Source: Oscillospiraceae bacterium
Lineage (GTDB): Bacteria > Bacillota > Clostridia > Oscillospirales > Ruminococcaceae
Assembly (NCBI GenBank): GCA_016302655.1
Contig: JAEDNF010000061.1
Coordinates: forward strand, 1 to 8,378
Direction: 5' to 3'
Length of the DNA stretch: 8,378 bases
Shown here: in pieces, positions 1-7,205 of the stretch
Position numbering within the stretch: position 1 is the stretch's first letter
How the letters are laid out: every line of letters begins with the position of its first letter
The notes under the pieces: generated by a model
What the model was told of the DNA's origin: nothing
Seen by the model: only the letters and a program-made list of their open reading frames with translations
Databases searched by the model: none
Position numbers and translations under genes: made by a program

Positions 1-51
<51 letters not shown>

Positions 52-83
52 ATATTGAATACTGCTCTTAACGAACTTCGTAT

Positions 84-112
84 ATTATATCACAGCATTT
101 TATGTTTGTCAA
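84..112 (-). promoter_or_regulatory. Sigma-70/sigma-A promoter of the initiator tRNA
   Basis: On the minus strand a perfect TTGACA (107-112) is followed after exactly 17 bases by a perfect TATAAT (84-89). TGA directly before the -10 box makes it an extended -10 as well. Transcription would start near position 77, giving a leader of about 26 bases before the mature tRNA 5' end at 51. A full-consensus promoter suits a stable RNA gene. A small inverted repeat, ACGAA-c-TTCGT (71-81), lies at the predicted start site. Confidence 0.88.
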
Positions 113-272
113 GAGTTTTTTTAAAAATCTTTTTTATTTCTTGATTTATTCTGGATTTGCATTGTAAACATAGTTTTTAGCAGTTTTCCAGAAAATATTC
201 TTTCAATATTTTTTTATTCCGATATCGTAATAACATCCCTTCGCTGTTTTTTGCAAAAGTAGTAAAAAATAC

Positions 273-301
273 TTGCAATTTTGTTCTGCCTTTGATATAA
301 T
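273..301 (+). promoter_or_regulatory. Predicted purA promoter
   Basis: TTGCAA (273-278, four of six consensus bases) is separated by 17 bases from a perfect TATAAT (296-301). TGA directly precedes the -10 box (extended -10). The start site would be near 308, giving a leader of about 65 bases before the purA ATG. The promoter presumably also drives ymdB and spoVS, because no terminator separates them from purA. Confidence 0.7.
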
Positions 302-303
302 TA

Positions 304-322
304 AAATGTATCTTGTACATTT
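304..322 (+). repeat. Inverted repeat at the purA transcription start (possible operator)
   Basis: AAATGTA (304-310) and TACATTT (316-322) form a perfect seven-base inverted repeat with a five-base spacer. It starts two bases after the -10 box and spans the predicted start site. The right arm could alternatively pair with TGTAC at 326-330. Its placement suits a repressor operator better than an RNA hairpin, since the left arm would be only partly transcribed. The regulator is unknown, and the AT-rich setting makes chance possible. Confidence 0.35.
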
Positions 323-336
323 GTGTGTACTTATAA

Positions 337-1647
<1,311 letters not shown>

Positions 1648-1668
1648 CCTTACTTTGGGAGTAAATTA

Positions 1669-2433
1669 TTGAATATACTTTTTATCGGAGATGTTGTGGG
1701 GCAGAAGGCCTGCGCTAATCTCAGAGAAAAACTGCCTTTTCTGAAAAAAGAATACAACATTGATACCGTCATAGTAAACGGTGAGAATTCTGCCGACGGC
1801 AACGGCATAACACCCGTATCGGCAAAATTCCTTATTGACAGCGGTGCCGATGTCATAACGACCGGCAACCACTGCTTCAAAAGAAAAGAGATGAATGACT
1901 TTTACGAAACATCGGATATAGTCATTCGCCCAGCTAACTTTTCTGATGATGTTGTCGGAAAAGGCTATACGGTGCTTGATCACGGAAAGTATTCTGTTTG
2001 TGTTATAAATCTTCTCGGCGTTGTGTTTATGCAGAACCTTGAAAACCCTTTTCGCTGTATTGACAGGATTTTAAGCAAAGTTAACACAAAAGTCATAATT
2101 GTGGATTTTCACGCAGAGGCGACTTCTGAAAAGAAGGCTATGGGTTATTATCTTGCAGGAAAGGTTTCGGCGGTTTTAGGCACTCACACGCATATTCAGA
2201 CGGCTGATGAAGAGATAATAGACGGGCACACGGGCTATATTACCGATGTCGGAATGACAGGCGTGACCGATTCGGTGCTCGGCGTCAAAAAAGAGATTAT
2301 TATCAACAATATGATTACCGGATATCCGCAAAGGTATGAATACGCTGAAGGCGATTTTCATATATGCGGCGCTGTCATATCTGTTGATGAAAAAACAGGT
2401 ATCTGTACTTCTATAAAGAGAATACGATACTGA
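1669..2433 (+). CDS. ymdB: YmdB-type metallophosphoesterase (TIGR00282 family), likely cyclic-nucleotide phosphodiesterase
   Basis: The 254 residues are close in length to B. subtilis YmdB, a dimetal phosphodiesterase that hydrolyses 2',3'- or 3',5'-cyclic nucleotides and affects biofilm and motility decisions. All expected metal ligands are visible: Asp8 in IGDVVG, Glu39 and Asn40 in NGEN, Asn67 and His68 in TGNH, His148 in DFHAE, and His173/His175 in GTHTH. No signal peptide or membrane segment is seen, so it is cytosolic. The start is TTG, set by GGGAG (1657-1661) seven bases upstream; the next residues NILFIGD match the family N-terminus. It lies between purA and spoVS. In Bacillus, ymdB follows rny (RNase Y) and precedes spoVS, so the ymdB-spoVS pairing is kept while rny is not here. 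The in vivo substrate is not shown by sequence. Confidence 0.93.
   Translation: MNILFIGDVVGQKACANLREKLPFLKKEYNIDTVIVNGENSADGNGITPVSAKFLIDSGADVITTGNHCFKRKEMNDFYETSDIVIRPANFSDDVVGKGYTVLDHGKYSVCVINLLGVVFMQNLENPFRCIDRILSKVNTKVIIVDFHAEATSEKKAMGYYLAGKVSAVLGTHTHIQTADEEIIDGHTGYITDVGMTGVTDSVLGVKKEIIINNMITGYPQRYEYAEGDFHICGAVISVDEKTGICTSIKRIRY
2395..2425 (+). promoter_or_regulatory. Possible sigma-H promoter for spoVS inside the ymdB 3' end
   Basis: The sequence ACAGGTATC (2395-2403), then 13 bases, then AGAGAATAC (2417-2425), resembles the sigma-H pattern RnAGGAwWW / RnnGAATww. The -35 has one core mismatch and the spacer is a base longer than the usual 11-12. The start site would fall near 2430, about 25 bases before the spoVS ATG. 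B. subtilis spoVS is sigma-H dependent, which is the reason for looking. This is a tentative call by eye. Confidence 0.35.
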
Positions 2434-2454
2434 TATTAAAACGGGAGGTAAAAA

Positions 2455-2715
2455 ATGGAAGTAGTAAAAGTTTCAGCAAAATCCGTACCTAAGTCGGTTG
2501 CAGGCGCTATTGCAGCAGTTATCCGTGAAAACGGAGAAGTTGAAGTTCAGGCTGTTGGCGCAGGTGCTTCTAATCAGGCAGTAAAAGCTATTGCAATTTC
2601 AAGAAGCTACATGGCACTGTCCGGTGTTGATTTAGTGTGCATTCCCGCTTTCACTACCGTTAATATTGACGGTGAAGAGCGCACAGCGATGAAATTCATT
2701 GTTGAATGTCGCTGA
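2455..2715 (+). CDS. spoVS: Stage V sporulation protein S
   Basis: SpoVS is a small, Alba-like, presumably nucleic-acid-binding protein. In B. subtilis it is needed for progression of spore coat assembly and influences septation. The 86 residues match the family's full length. The sequence is closely family-like throughout: VSAKSVPKSVAGAIA near the start, then VQAVGAGASNQAVKAIAI, GVDLVCIPAFT, and IDGEERTAMKFIVE near the end. The ATG has a strong GGGAGGT ribosome site (2443-2449) six bases upstream. It follows ymdB by 21 bases, as in Bacillus, and a strong terminator lies about 50 bases after its stop. It is therefore the last gene of the purA-ymdB-spoVS unit and may also have its own sigma-H promoter. 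Its presence suggests a spore former, although SpoVS homologues also occur in some non-sporulating bacteria. Confidence 0.96.
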   Translation: MEVVKVSAKSVPKSVAGAIAAVIRENGEVEVQAVGAGASNQAVKAIAISRSYMALSGVDLVCIPAFTTVNIDGEERTAMKFIVECR

Positions 2716-2764
2716 TTATCTATTGTATAATTAATGAGGAGAATTTGCCGCTTTGATTCGGCTT

Positions 2765-2797
2765 CGCCCCGGCGCTATCGTCGGGGCGTATTTTTTT
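2765..2797 (+). terminator. Intrinsic terminator after spoVS
   Basis: CGCCCCGGCG (2765-2774) pairs with CGTCGGGGCG (2779-2788) in a ten-pair stem with one G-U pair and a CTAT loop. TATTTTTTT (2789-2797) follows directly. The G+C-rich stem stands out in this AT-rich gap. A smaller hairpin, GCCG (2747-2750) with CGGC (2759-2762), sits just before it. It acts only on the plus strand, because the reverse complement has no T run after the stem. It closes the purA-ymdB-spoVS unit. Confidence 0.93.
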
Positions 2798-2849
2798 GCA
2801 TATATCGGTCTTTGCTGTAAACTATATCGTTATAGACAAGGAGGCATAT

Positions 2850-3374
2850 ATGAATAATGTGATAATAATTGACGATGCTGAAGATGTTGCATTATGTGCT
2901 GTTGAGGCACTTGCGGCTTCGTTTCATGTGCGGTTTTGCAGCGGTAATTCGCTGTATGAAACGGGATGCGGAAAAAGCGTATATATCTGGCGTACGGATG
3001 TGCTTCACAGTCTTGGTGCAGAGGACTGCATAATAGTGCTTGGTGAAAATGTTAATGCAATACCGTCTTTTTTGCCGCAAAGTGCGCTTATTATAGCAAA
3101 TGCACTTAATAAAGAGCAGATGGAAACGCTTTCTCACAGAAAAAATAATGTCATAGCATGCGGAAATCTTGTTATGGATACAGTTTCTTATACAAGCATA
3201 ACAGATGAAGAGATTACCGTTTGTCTCGGAAGAGCAGTAGTGTTACCCGATGGTACCGAGATACAGCCTTTTGAAAAACCTGTGCAGAAAAGCAGCGACG
3301 ACAGAATCTATCCCGTACTTGCCGCATCTGCACTCAGAATAGCACTTGGCGACAGTTCTTTTTATCTCCGGTAA
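2850..3374 (+). CDS. Uncharacterised protein, 174 residues
   Basis: I do not recognise this family with confidence. The ATG at 2850 is chosen because AAGGAGG (2838-2844) lies five bases upstream; a longer reading from 2796 would begin inside the terminator T run. The protein starts with a hydrophobic strand and acid pair (NNVIIIDDAED). It appears to alternate strands and helices: VYIWRTD, CIIVLGEN and ALIIANA look like strands, suggesting a Rossmann-like alpha/beta fold. A CGN...DTVSYTS segment (from Cys104) and PDGTEIQPFEKPV (133-145) look like the conserved parts, and a hydrophobic helix with LG closes the C-terminus. There is no signal peptide or membrane segment. It sits alone between the spoVS terminator and the Asp23-nusB promoter region, so it is probably transcribed on its own. 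Codon use resembles its neighbours. The clean reading frame and strong ribosome site support a real gene; function is unknown. Confidence 0.8.
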   Translation: MNNVIIIDDAEDVALCAVEALAASFHVRFCSGNSLYETGCGKSVYIWRTDVLHSLGAEDCIIVLGENVNAIPSFLPQSALIIANALNKEQMETLSHRKNNVIACGNLVMDTVSYTSITDEEITVCLGRAVVLPDGTEIQPFEKPVQKSSDDRIYPVLAASALRIALGDSSFYLR

Positions 3375-3405
3375 TTTTTAAGAAGCAAAAAACTTTCTTA
3401 TATAC

Positions 3406-3454
3406 TTGTATTTTTTTCGGTTGTGGTGTATAATGTGTATAATAGACTTATAAT
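3406..3454 (+). promoter_or_regulatory. Promoter region of the asp23-nusB-xseAB-ispA-dxs operon, three TATAAT boxes
   Basis: Perfect TATAAT hexamers occur at 3429-3434, 3438-3443 and 3449-3454. The first has the best arrangement, with TTGTAT (3406-3411, three of six bases) 17 bases upstream. TTGTGG at 3421-3426 is badly spaced for the other two. Transcription would start about 3440-3460, giving a leader of some 75-95 bases before the Asp23-family ATG. Which box is used cannot be told from sequence. Confidence 0.6.
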
Positions 3455-3462
3455 AGCTAAGT

Positions 3463-3517
3463 GTGCCATTCGGCATATTGAGGTAACAATCACAGCGCCC
3501 GTTTAATATATTCGGGC
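3463..3517 (+). other. Leader with two small hairpins before the Asp23-family gene
   Basis: GTGCC (3463-3467) can pair with GGCAT (3472-3476) around a four-base loop. GCCCG (3497-3501) pairs with CGGGC (3513-3517) around an eleven-base AT-rich loop. The second stem ends directly before the purine-rich AGGAAAGG (3518-3525), which serves as the ribosome site. There is no T run after either, so they are not terminators. A role in translation or RNA stability is possible but not shown. Confidence 0.35.
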
Positions 3518-3534
3518 AGGAAAGGCAGTACGAT

Positions 3535-3897
3535 ATGAATAAAAAGACAACTCGTACAGGTGCAAGCCTGCGTATTTCAAATGAAGTTCTTACAAAGATT
3601 GCTGAAGTAGCTGCAACTGAGATCAAAGGTGTGGCAGCAAACGGTGAACATCTTGTCGTAAGCGAAAAAAGTATTGCTCAGTTTGCGGGTAAGTTTTTTT
3701 CTCCCGTGAAGGCAGTTATGAAAAATGACGCTGTCGAGGTGACGGTTTGTATTGTAGTGCTTCAGGGATATAAAGCAGAAACTGTTGCTAAAGCAGTTCA
3801 GGAAAGCGTTAAATCCGCAATTCAGAATATGGCTGGAATCTCGGTTTCTAAGGTAAATGTCAGAATAACAGATATTGTGCTGAACAAAACGGAATAA
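3535..3897 (+). CDS. Asp23/Gls24 family protein (YqhY-like)
   Basis: The 120-residue cytosolic protein fits the Asp23 (DUF322) family. It has an ISNEVLTKIAEVAATEIKGVA segment near the N-terminus (about residues 14-34). A VEVTVCIVVLQGY strand region follows at mid-length, then a helix ending VQESVKSAIQ, and a final strand VSKVNVRITDIVL. In B. subtilis the paralogue YqhY lies directly before nusB in the accB-accC-yqhY-nusB cluster and is linked to control of acetyl-CoA carboxylase. Position before nusB makes YqhY the closest match, but no acc genes are upstream here. It is the first gene of the operon, with its own promoter and leader, and nusB starts 20 bases after its stop. No membrane segment is seen, unlike the AmaP anchors of Asp23 proteins. 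The molecular function is not settled for the family. Confidence 0.9.
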   Translation: MNKKTTRTGASLRISNEVLTKIAEVAATEIKGVAANGEHLVVSEKSIAQFAGKFFSPVKAVMKNDAVEVTVCIVVLQGYKAETVAKAVQESVKSAIQNMAGISVSKVNVRITDIVLNKTE

Positions 3898-3917
3898 AAG
3901 AACAGGAAACATATTTT

Positions 3918-4349
3918 ATGGCAGAAAGAAAACTTACAAGACACGAAATGAGAGAAGCGGCTCTGCTTATCCTTTTTCAGATGCAGTTCAACCCAGAGAC
4001 TCTCGACGAGCTTTTAGATGATTGCAAAGAGTCGTTTGAGATGGAATACAACGCTCAGTCCGTCTCTCTTGCTAAAGGCGTCAATGAGCATAAAGAAGAG
4101 CTTTGCGCTATCATAGACGGATATTCTCCTTCAAGAAAGGTCGACCGTATTTCTTACATAGACCTTGCTATTATGATGATATCGATTTATGAGATGAAAT
4201 ACTGTCCTTCGGTACCCGATAAGGTTGCAATAAACGAGGCTATTGAGTTTGCAAAGGAATATGCAGATAAAGCCGATGTCCGCTTTATCAACGGCGTTTT
4301 GAATTCGTATTATCAGGACAGTACCGCAAAAGGTGCGGCTGATGACTGA
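3918..4349 (+). CDS. nusB: Transcription antitermination factor NusB
   Basis: NusB binds boxA RNA together with NusE (ribosomal protein S10) in the antitermination complex that helps transcription of rRNA operons. The 143 residues match the normal 130-150. Family hallmarks are present: REAALLILFQMQF in the first helix, RISYIDLAIMMISIYEM, DKVAINEAIEFAKEYA from residue 101, and RFINGVLNSYY from residue 122. The N-terminus RKLTRHEMRE provides the basic RNA-binding patch. The ATG follows CAGGAAA (3903-3909). Its last eight bases overlap the start of xseA, implying translational coupling. In B. subtilis, folD lies between nusB and xseA; here it is missing. Confidence 0.96.
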   Translation: MAERKLTRHEMREAALLILFQMQFNPETLDELLDDCKESFEMEYNAQSVSLAKGVNEHKEELCAIIDGYSPSRKVDRISYIDLAIMMISIYEMKYCPSVPDKVAINEAIEFAKEYADKADVRFINGVLNSYYQDSTAKGAADD

Positions 4350-5550
4350 TTTTTTCACCGTAACCGTATCACAGGTTACAAGACGACTGTCTATGCTTGT
4401 AAAAGAGGATAAGGCTCTTTCGGATGTATATGTAACGGGAGAGATATCGAATTTTACTCTGCATAAGGCGTCGGGACATATCTATTTTACCCTTAAGGAT
4501 GACACTTCATCTATAAAATGCGTAATGTTTGCAAACAAGGCGGCAAATCTCAGCTTTATGCCATACAGCGGACAAAGCGTTATTGTAAGAGGCAGTGTAT
4601 GCGTATATGAGCGTGACGGTGCAAATCAGATATATGTCAGCGAGATAATCGAAAACGGCGAAGGAGAGCTTGCTCTTGCATTCGAAAAAGCAAAGCGTGA
4701 GCTTGAAGCTGGCGGATATTTTTCTCAAAAGCGTGAAATACCGTCACAGCCCGATACAGTATGTATCATAACAGCTGAAAAAAGCGCAGCTTTGCAGGAT
4801 ATGCTGAATATTATGTCACGGCGCAGACCTATACTTAATGTGATTATCATACCGGTAACGGTACAGGGTTTCACAGCACCTAAAACCTTGATAAAAGCGC
4901 TTGAAACTGCGCAGAAAACCGATGCTGACCTGATAATAATCGGCAGAGGCGGCGGCAGTGCCGAAGATTTGTCGTGCTTTAACGATGTAGAGTATGCTAA
5001 AGCTCTGTTTAACAGTAAGATACCTACGATTTCAGCCGTAGGTCACGAAACCGATTTTACGATTTCGGATTTTGTTGCCGATTTGCGTGCTCCTACGCCT
5101 TCTGCGGCGGCTGAAATAGCAACGGCTGTTACCTGCGATGCTTTAGCAGAAAACATTGAACGCTTGCAGGATAAATTAAGTGATAATATATGGGCAAAGC
5201 TAAACGGCTTTGAACAGCAGATCGATTCAATACAGCGGCATTGTACCGCATATACTCCCGAAAAACGGCTTGAACGTTCCGAAAGAGAGCTTGAGCTTAT
5301 ATCAGGAAAAATCGCTTCTTCTGTCATTCAGTCGATAGGAAAGTATTCAGCTATGGTTGACAGTTTTTCCGACAGGATAGAGGCACTCAGCCCGATAAAT
5401 GTGCTGAAGCGTGGTTACAGCGCCGTAACAAAGGATGATAAGACAGTAACAAGGATCAATGACATTGCCCCCGGAGACAATATAAGCATACTTATGTCAG
5501 ACGGTTCTGCAACAGCACAGATAACAGGAATTACAGCTAACGAGGAATAA
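4342..5550 (+). CDS. xseA: Exodeoxyribonuclease VII large subunit
   Basis: Large subunit of exonuclease VII, which with several copies of XseB digests single-stranded DNA from both ends into oligonucleotides in the cytosol. The 402 residues are typical. The N-terminal OB-fold (about 1-100, with VTGEISNF and HIYFTLKDD) binds ssDNA. The catalytic domain has GRGGGSAEDL (201-210), GHETDFT (234-240) and RAPTPSAAAE (249-258). A long helical region follows, then the C-terminal NVLKRGYS (353-360) and a small beta domain. I prefer ATG 4342, which has AAAGGTG (4328-4334) seven bases upstream and begins TDFFTVTVSQ as in the family; GTG at 4333 would add three residues but falls in that ribosome site. 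The start overlaps nusB. xseB begins five bases after the stop. Confidence 0.96.
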   Translation: MTDFFTVTVSQVTRRLSMLVKEDKALSDVYVTGEISNFTLHKASGHIYFTLKDDTSSIKCVMFANKAANLSFMPYSGQSVIVRGSVCVYERDGANQIYVSEIIENGEGELALAFEKAKRELEAGGYFSQKREIPSQPDTVCIITAEKSAALQDMLNIMSRRRPILNVIIIPVTVQGFTAPKTLIKALETAQKTDADLIIIGRGGGSAEDLSCFNDVEYAKALFNSKIPTISAVGHETDFTISDFVADLRAPTPSAAAEIATAVTCDALAENIERLQDKLSDNIWAKLNGFEQQIDSIQRHCTAYTPEKRLERSERELELISGKIASSVIQSIGKYSAMVDSFSDRIEALSPINVLKRGYSAVTKDDKTVTRINDIAPGDNISILMSDGSATAQITGITANEE

Positions 5551-5555
5551 AAAAT

Positions 5556-5732
5556 ATGAGTTTTGAAGCAGCTTTAAAAAGACTTGACGAAATATCCGTT
5601 AATATGGAACAGCCGGATATAACACTTGAAGATTCTATGAAGTGTTATACCGAAGCGGTTGAGCTGATCGCATTCTGCAGAAAATACATTTCTGACGCAA
5701 AGCTTACCGTTCGCAAGCTGGAAGAGGCGTAA
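5556..5732 (+). CDS. xseB: Exodeoxyribonuclease VII small subunit
   Basis: The 58-residue reading starts MSFEAALKRLDEISVNMEQ and continues ITLEDSMKCYTEAVELI, then CRKYISDAKLTVRKLEE. This is the usual XseB pattern: FE.AL..LeeIv..le, then sLeesl..ye.G..L, then C...L..ae.kv. It forms a helical hairpin that binds the long helices of XseA. The length is at the short end of the family (about 60-80). GAGGA (5542-5546) precedes the ATG, and the gene fits between xseA (five-base gap) and ispA (four-base gap). One difference is EAVELIAFC where most homologues have a glycine and a leucine before the Cys. The gene is easily missed by length cut-offs. Confidence 0.93.
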   Translation: MSFEAALKRLDEISVNMEQPDITLEDSMKCYTEAVELIAFCRKYISDAKLTVRKLEEA

Positions 5733-5736
5733 TAAT

Positions 5737-6645
5737 ATGTCATCTGTTATACCCTCATTTCCGCCGTTTGATACGGACTTTAACAAAACCTTTGAGTTTT
5801 ACCGGTTTTTATTTAAAACAAAGTTAAAGAGCGTCTGCGACTCATTCTGTTCTAATGACGCACGGTTCAGAGCTTTATATGATGCGGCTTCCTACAGCCT
5901 TGAGGCAGGCGGAAAACGAATAAGACCCGTGCTCGCCCTTGAAATGTGCAGGGTGTGCGGAGGAACTTTAGAAAATGCCGTTCCTGCCGCAGTCGCTATT
6001 GAGATGATACACACTTTTTCACTTATACATGACGATTTGCCGTGTATGGATGACGATGATATGAGAAGAGGAAGACCAAGCTGTCATAAAGCGCATGGTG
6101 AAGCTGTTGCATTGCTTGCAGGCGATGCTCTCAGCGTATCTGCTGGTAAGATCATATGTGACAGCAATTTGCCGCCGGATAAAAAGTGTGCTATGATATC
6201 CGTACTGTATGATTGTACTCTTGGCATGATCGAAGGTCAGACAGTAGATATAGACGGACAGTTCAGTTCTATCGACAGCCTTCTTGATATGTACGAAAAG
6301 AAGACATCTCTGCTTCTTACCGCATCCTGCGTTATGGGATGCATTGCGGCAGGAGCAGACAGCGAGAAAACAGAAGCCGCACGGAGATACGCATATAATT
6401 TAGGAATTGCTTTTCAGATAATAGACGATATCCTTGATGTTACTTCTACATCGGAAGAACTCGGAAAACCTGTCGGAAGCGACGCACAGCAGAATAAGAC
6501 TACAAGTGTTACTTTGCTTGGAATAGAAAAAGCAACTGAGCTTGCCGAGAAATATACCGAAGATGCAAAGCAGGCTCTCGGTGCGTTTGAAAACGCAGGA
6601 TTTCTTTATAAGCTTACGGATATGCTGCTTAGCAGAAAGAAATAA
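5737..6645 (+). CDS. ispA: Polyprenyl synthetase, probable (2E,6E)-farnesyl diphosphate synthase
   Basis: This cytosolic trans-prenyltransferase condenses IPP with DMAPP and GPP to make farnesyl diphosphate. The 302 residues fit bacterial FPP synthases. GGKRIRP starts at 58. The first Asp-rich motif DDLPCMDDDDMRRGRP (from Asp99) has the two-residue insertion typical of bacterial type II FPP synthases, with Phe five residues before it as chain-length gate. GDAL, KKTSLLL and the second Asp-rich motif DDILD (230-234) follow, then GKPVGSDAQQNKTT. These point to C15 product; GGPP cannot be excluded from sequence alone. The ATG has GAAGAGGCG upstream, overlapping the end of xseB. The gene order xseB-ispA-(yuiD)-dxs is conserved in many Bacillota and places FPP synthesis with the entry enzyme of the MEP pathway. 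Confidence 0.94.
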   Translation: MSSVIPSFPPFDTDFNKTFEFYRFLFKTKLKSVCDSFCSNDARFRALYDAASYSLEAGGKRIRPVLALEMCRVCGGTLENAVPAAVAIEMIHTFSLIHDDLPCMDDDDMRRGRPSCHKAHGEAVALLAGDALSVSAGKIICDSNLPPDKKCAMISVLYDCTLGMIEGQTVDIDGQFSSIDSLLDMYEKKTSLLLTASCVMGCIAAGADSEKTEAARRYAYNLGIAFQIIDDILDVTSTSEELGKPVGSDAQQNKTTSVTLLGIEKATELAEKYTEDAKQALGAFENAGFLYKLTDMLLSRKK

Positions 6646-6646
6646 T

Positions 6647-6670
6647 CGGGTGATTGTTTGCCCGGAGGTG
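6647..6670 (+). promoter_or_regulatory. Small stem that may cover the ribosome site of the yuiD-like gene
   Basis: CGGG (6647-6650), two bases after the ispA stop, can pair with CCCG (6661-6664), whose last G is the first base of the Shine-Dalgarno GGAGGTG (6664-6670). The four-pair stem with a ten-base loop would be weak. It has no T run and is not a terminator. Ribosomes finishing ispA would disrupt it, which could couple the two genes. Confidence 0.25.
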
Positions 6671-6680
6671 TTCAATAAAT

Positions 6681-7181
6681 ATGAGAACTGATCAGATAAA
6701 TGTAATATTACTGGTTGCGCTTGTCAGCTGGGGAACAGCTCAGATAATTAAAACAGTAATACATCTTATCAAGACAAAAAGCTTTAAGGCTGAAAGACTA
6801 ACAGGTGCAGGAGGTATGCCGTCAGCACATTCTGCAACCGTATGTGCTACTGCTATTACCACTTGCAGAGTATGCGGAATATGTTCGGCAGAGTTTGCAC
6901 TTTCAATGATACTTGCAATGGTCGTTATGTACGACGCAATGGGTGTAAGGCGTTCTGCAGGTCTTCAGGCTAAAGAAATCAATCGTCTGCGCCGTGTCGT
7001 AAACGAGCTTGACGAAGAATTTATGGACAGATTTGACGATAAAGTTGACGAGATAGAAGAAAAGAAGCCCGAAGAGATACAGGACCTTAAGGAATTTCTC
7101 GGACATACTCCGCTTGAAGTCCTTTGCGGTGCGCTTCTCGGTATCCTTATAGCAATGGCAGTACCTATTCAGGTTGTCTGA
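6681..7181 (+). CDS. Divergent PAP2 family (DUF212, YuiD-like) membrane protein
   Basis: The 166-residue integral membrane protein carries all conserved blocks of the divergent PAP2 family: GGMPSAHSA (44-52, the counterpart of the PAP2 PSGH motif), YDAMGVRRSAGLQA (from Tyr84) and LGHTPLEV (140-147). Hydrophobic segments are visible at about 7-26, around 60-82 and 145-163. A charged stretch (about 100-138, rich in E, D, K) lies between the second and third motifs and is probably cytosolic. The ATG at 6681 is set by GGAGGTG (6664-6670); an upstream TTG in the same frame lies before that site. Its place between ispA and dxs suggests action on a prenyl diphosphate or lipid phosphate, but this is inference; activity is poorly known for this family. 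Confidence 0.92.
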   Translation: MRTDQINVILLVALVSWGTAQIIKTVIHLIKTKSFKAERLTGAGGMPSAHSATVCATAITTCRVCGICSAEFALSMILAMVVMYDAMGVRRSAGLQAKEINRLRRVVNELDEEFMDRFDDKVDEIEEKKPEEIQDLKEFLGHTPLEVLCGALLGILIAMAVPIQVV

Positions 7182-7205
7182 AAACTTGTAATCAGGAGAT
7201 TAACT

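Noticed and set aside
71..81. ACGAAcTTCGT as a PurBox or operator at the tRNA start site
   Set aside because: It has only a partial CGAAC core and is far from the purA promoter. A five-base inverted repeat is too short to support a claim.
192..215. Inverted repeat AAAATATT / AATATTTT followed by T's as a terminator
   Set aside because: The stem has no G or C and would be very unstable. No plus-strand gene lies upstream in the window, and such repeats are common by chance in AT-rich DNA.
2734..2820. Small arginine-rich reading frame (ATG at 2734, about 28 codons)
   Set aside because: It has no ribosome site before it and runs through the terminator stem and T run, whose composition explains the arginines.
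3379..3417. Terminator after the 174-residue gene (TAAGAA...TTCTTA followed by a T run)
   Set aside because: The six-pair stem is A/T-rich, and the T run starts ten bases after it, not directly after. It may slow polymerase but does not meet the form of an intrinsic terminator. The end of that transcript is therefore unclear.
6400..6675. Open reading frames on the minus strand within purA, ispA, dxs and other genes
   Set aside because: All lie opposite strongly supported coding sequences and have cysteine- and phenylalanine-rich, non-family-like translations and no ribosome sites. They are shadows of the real frames.
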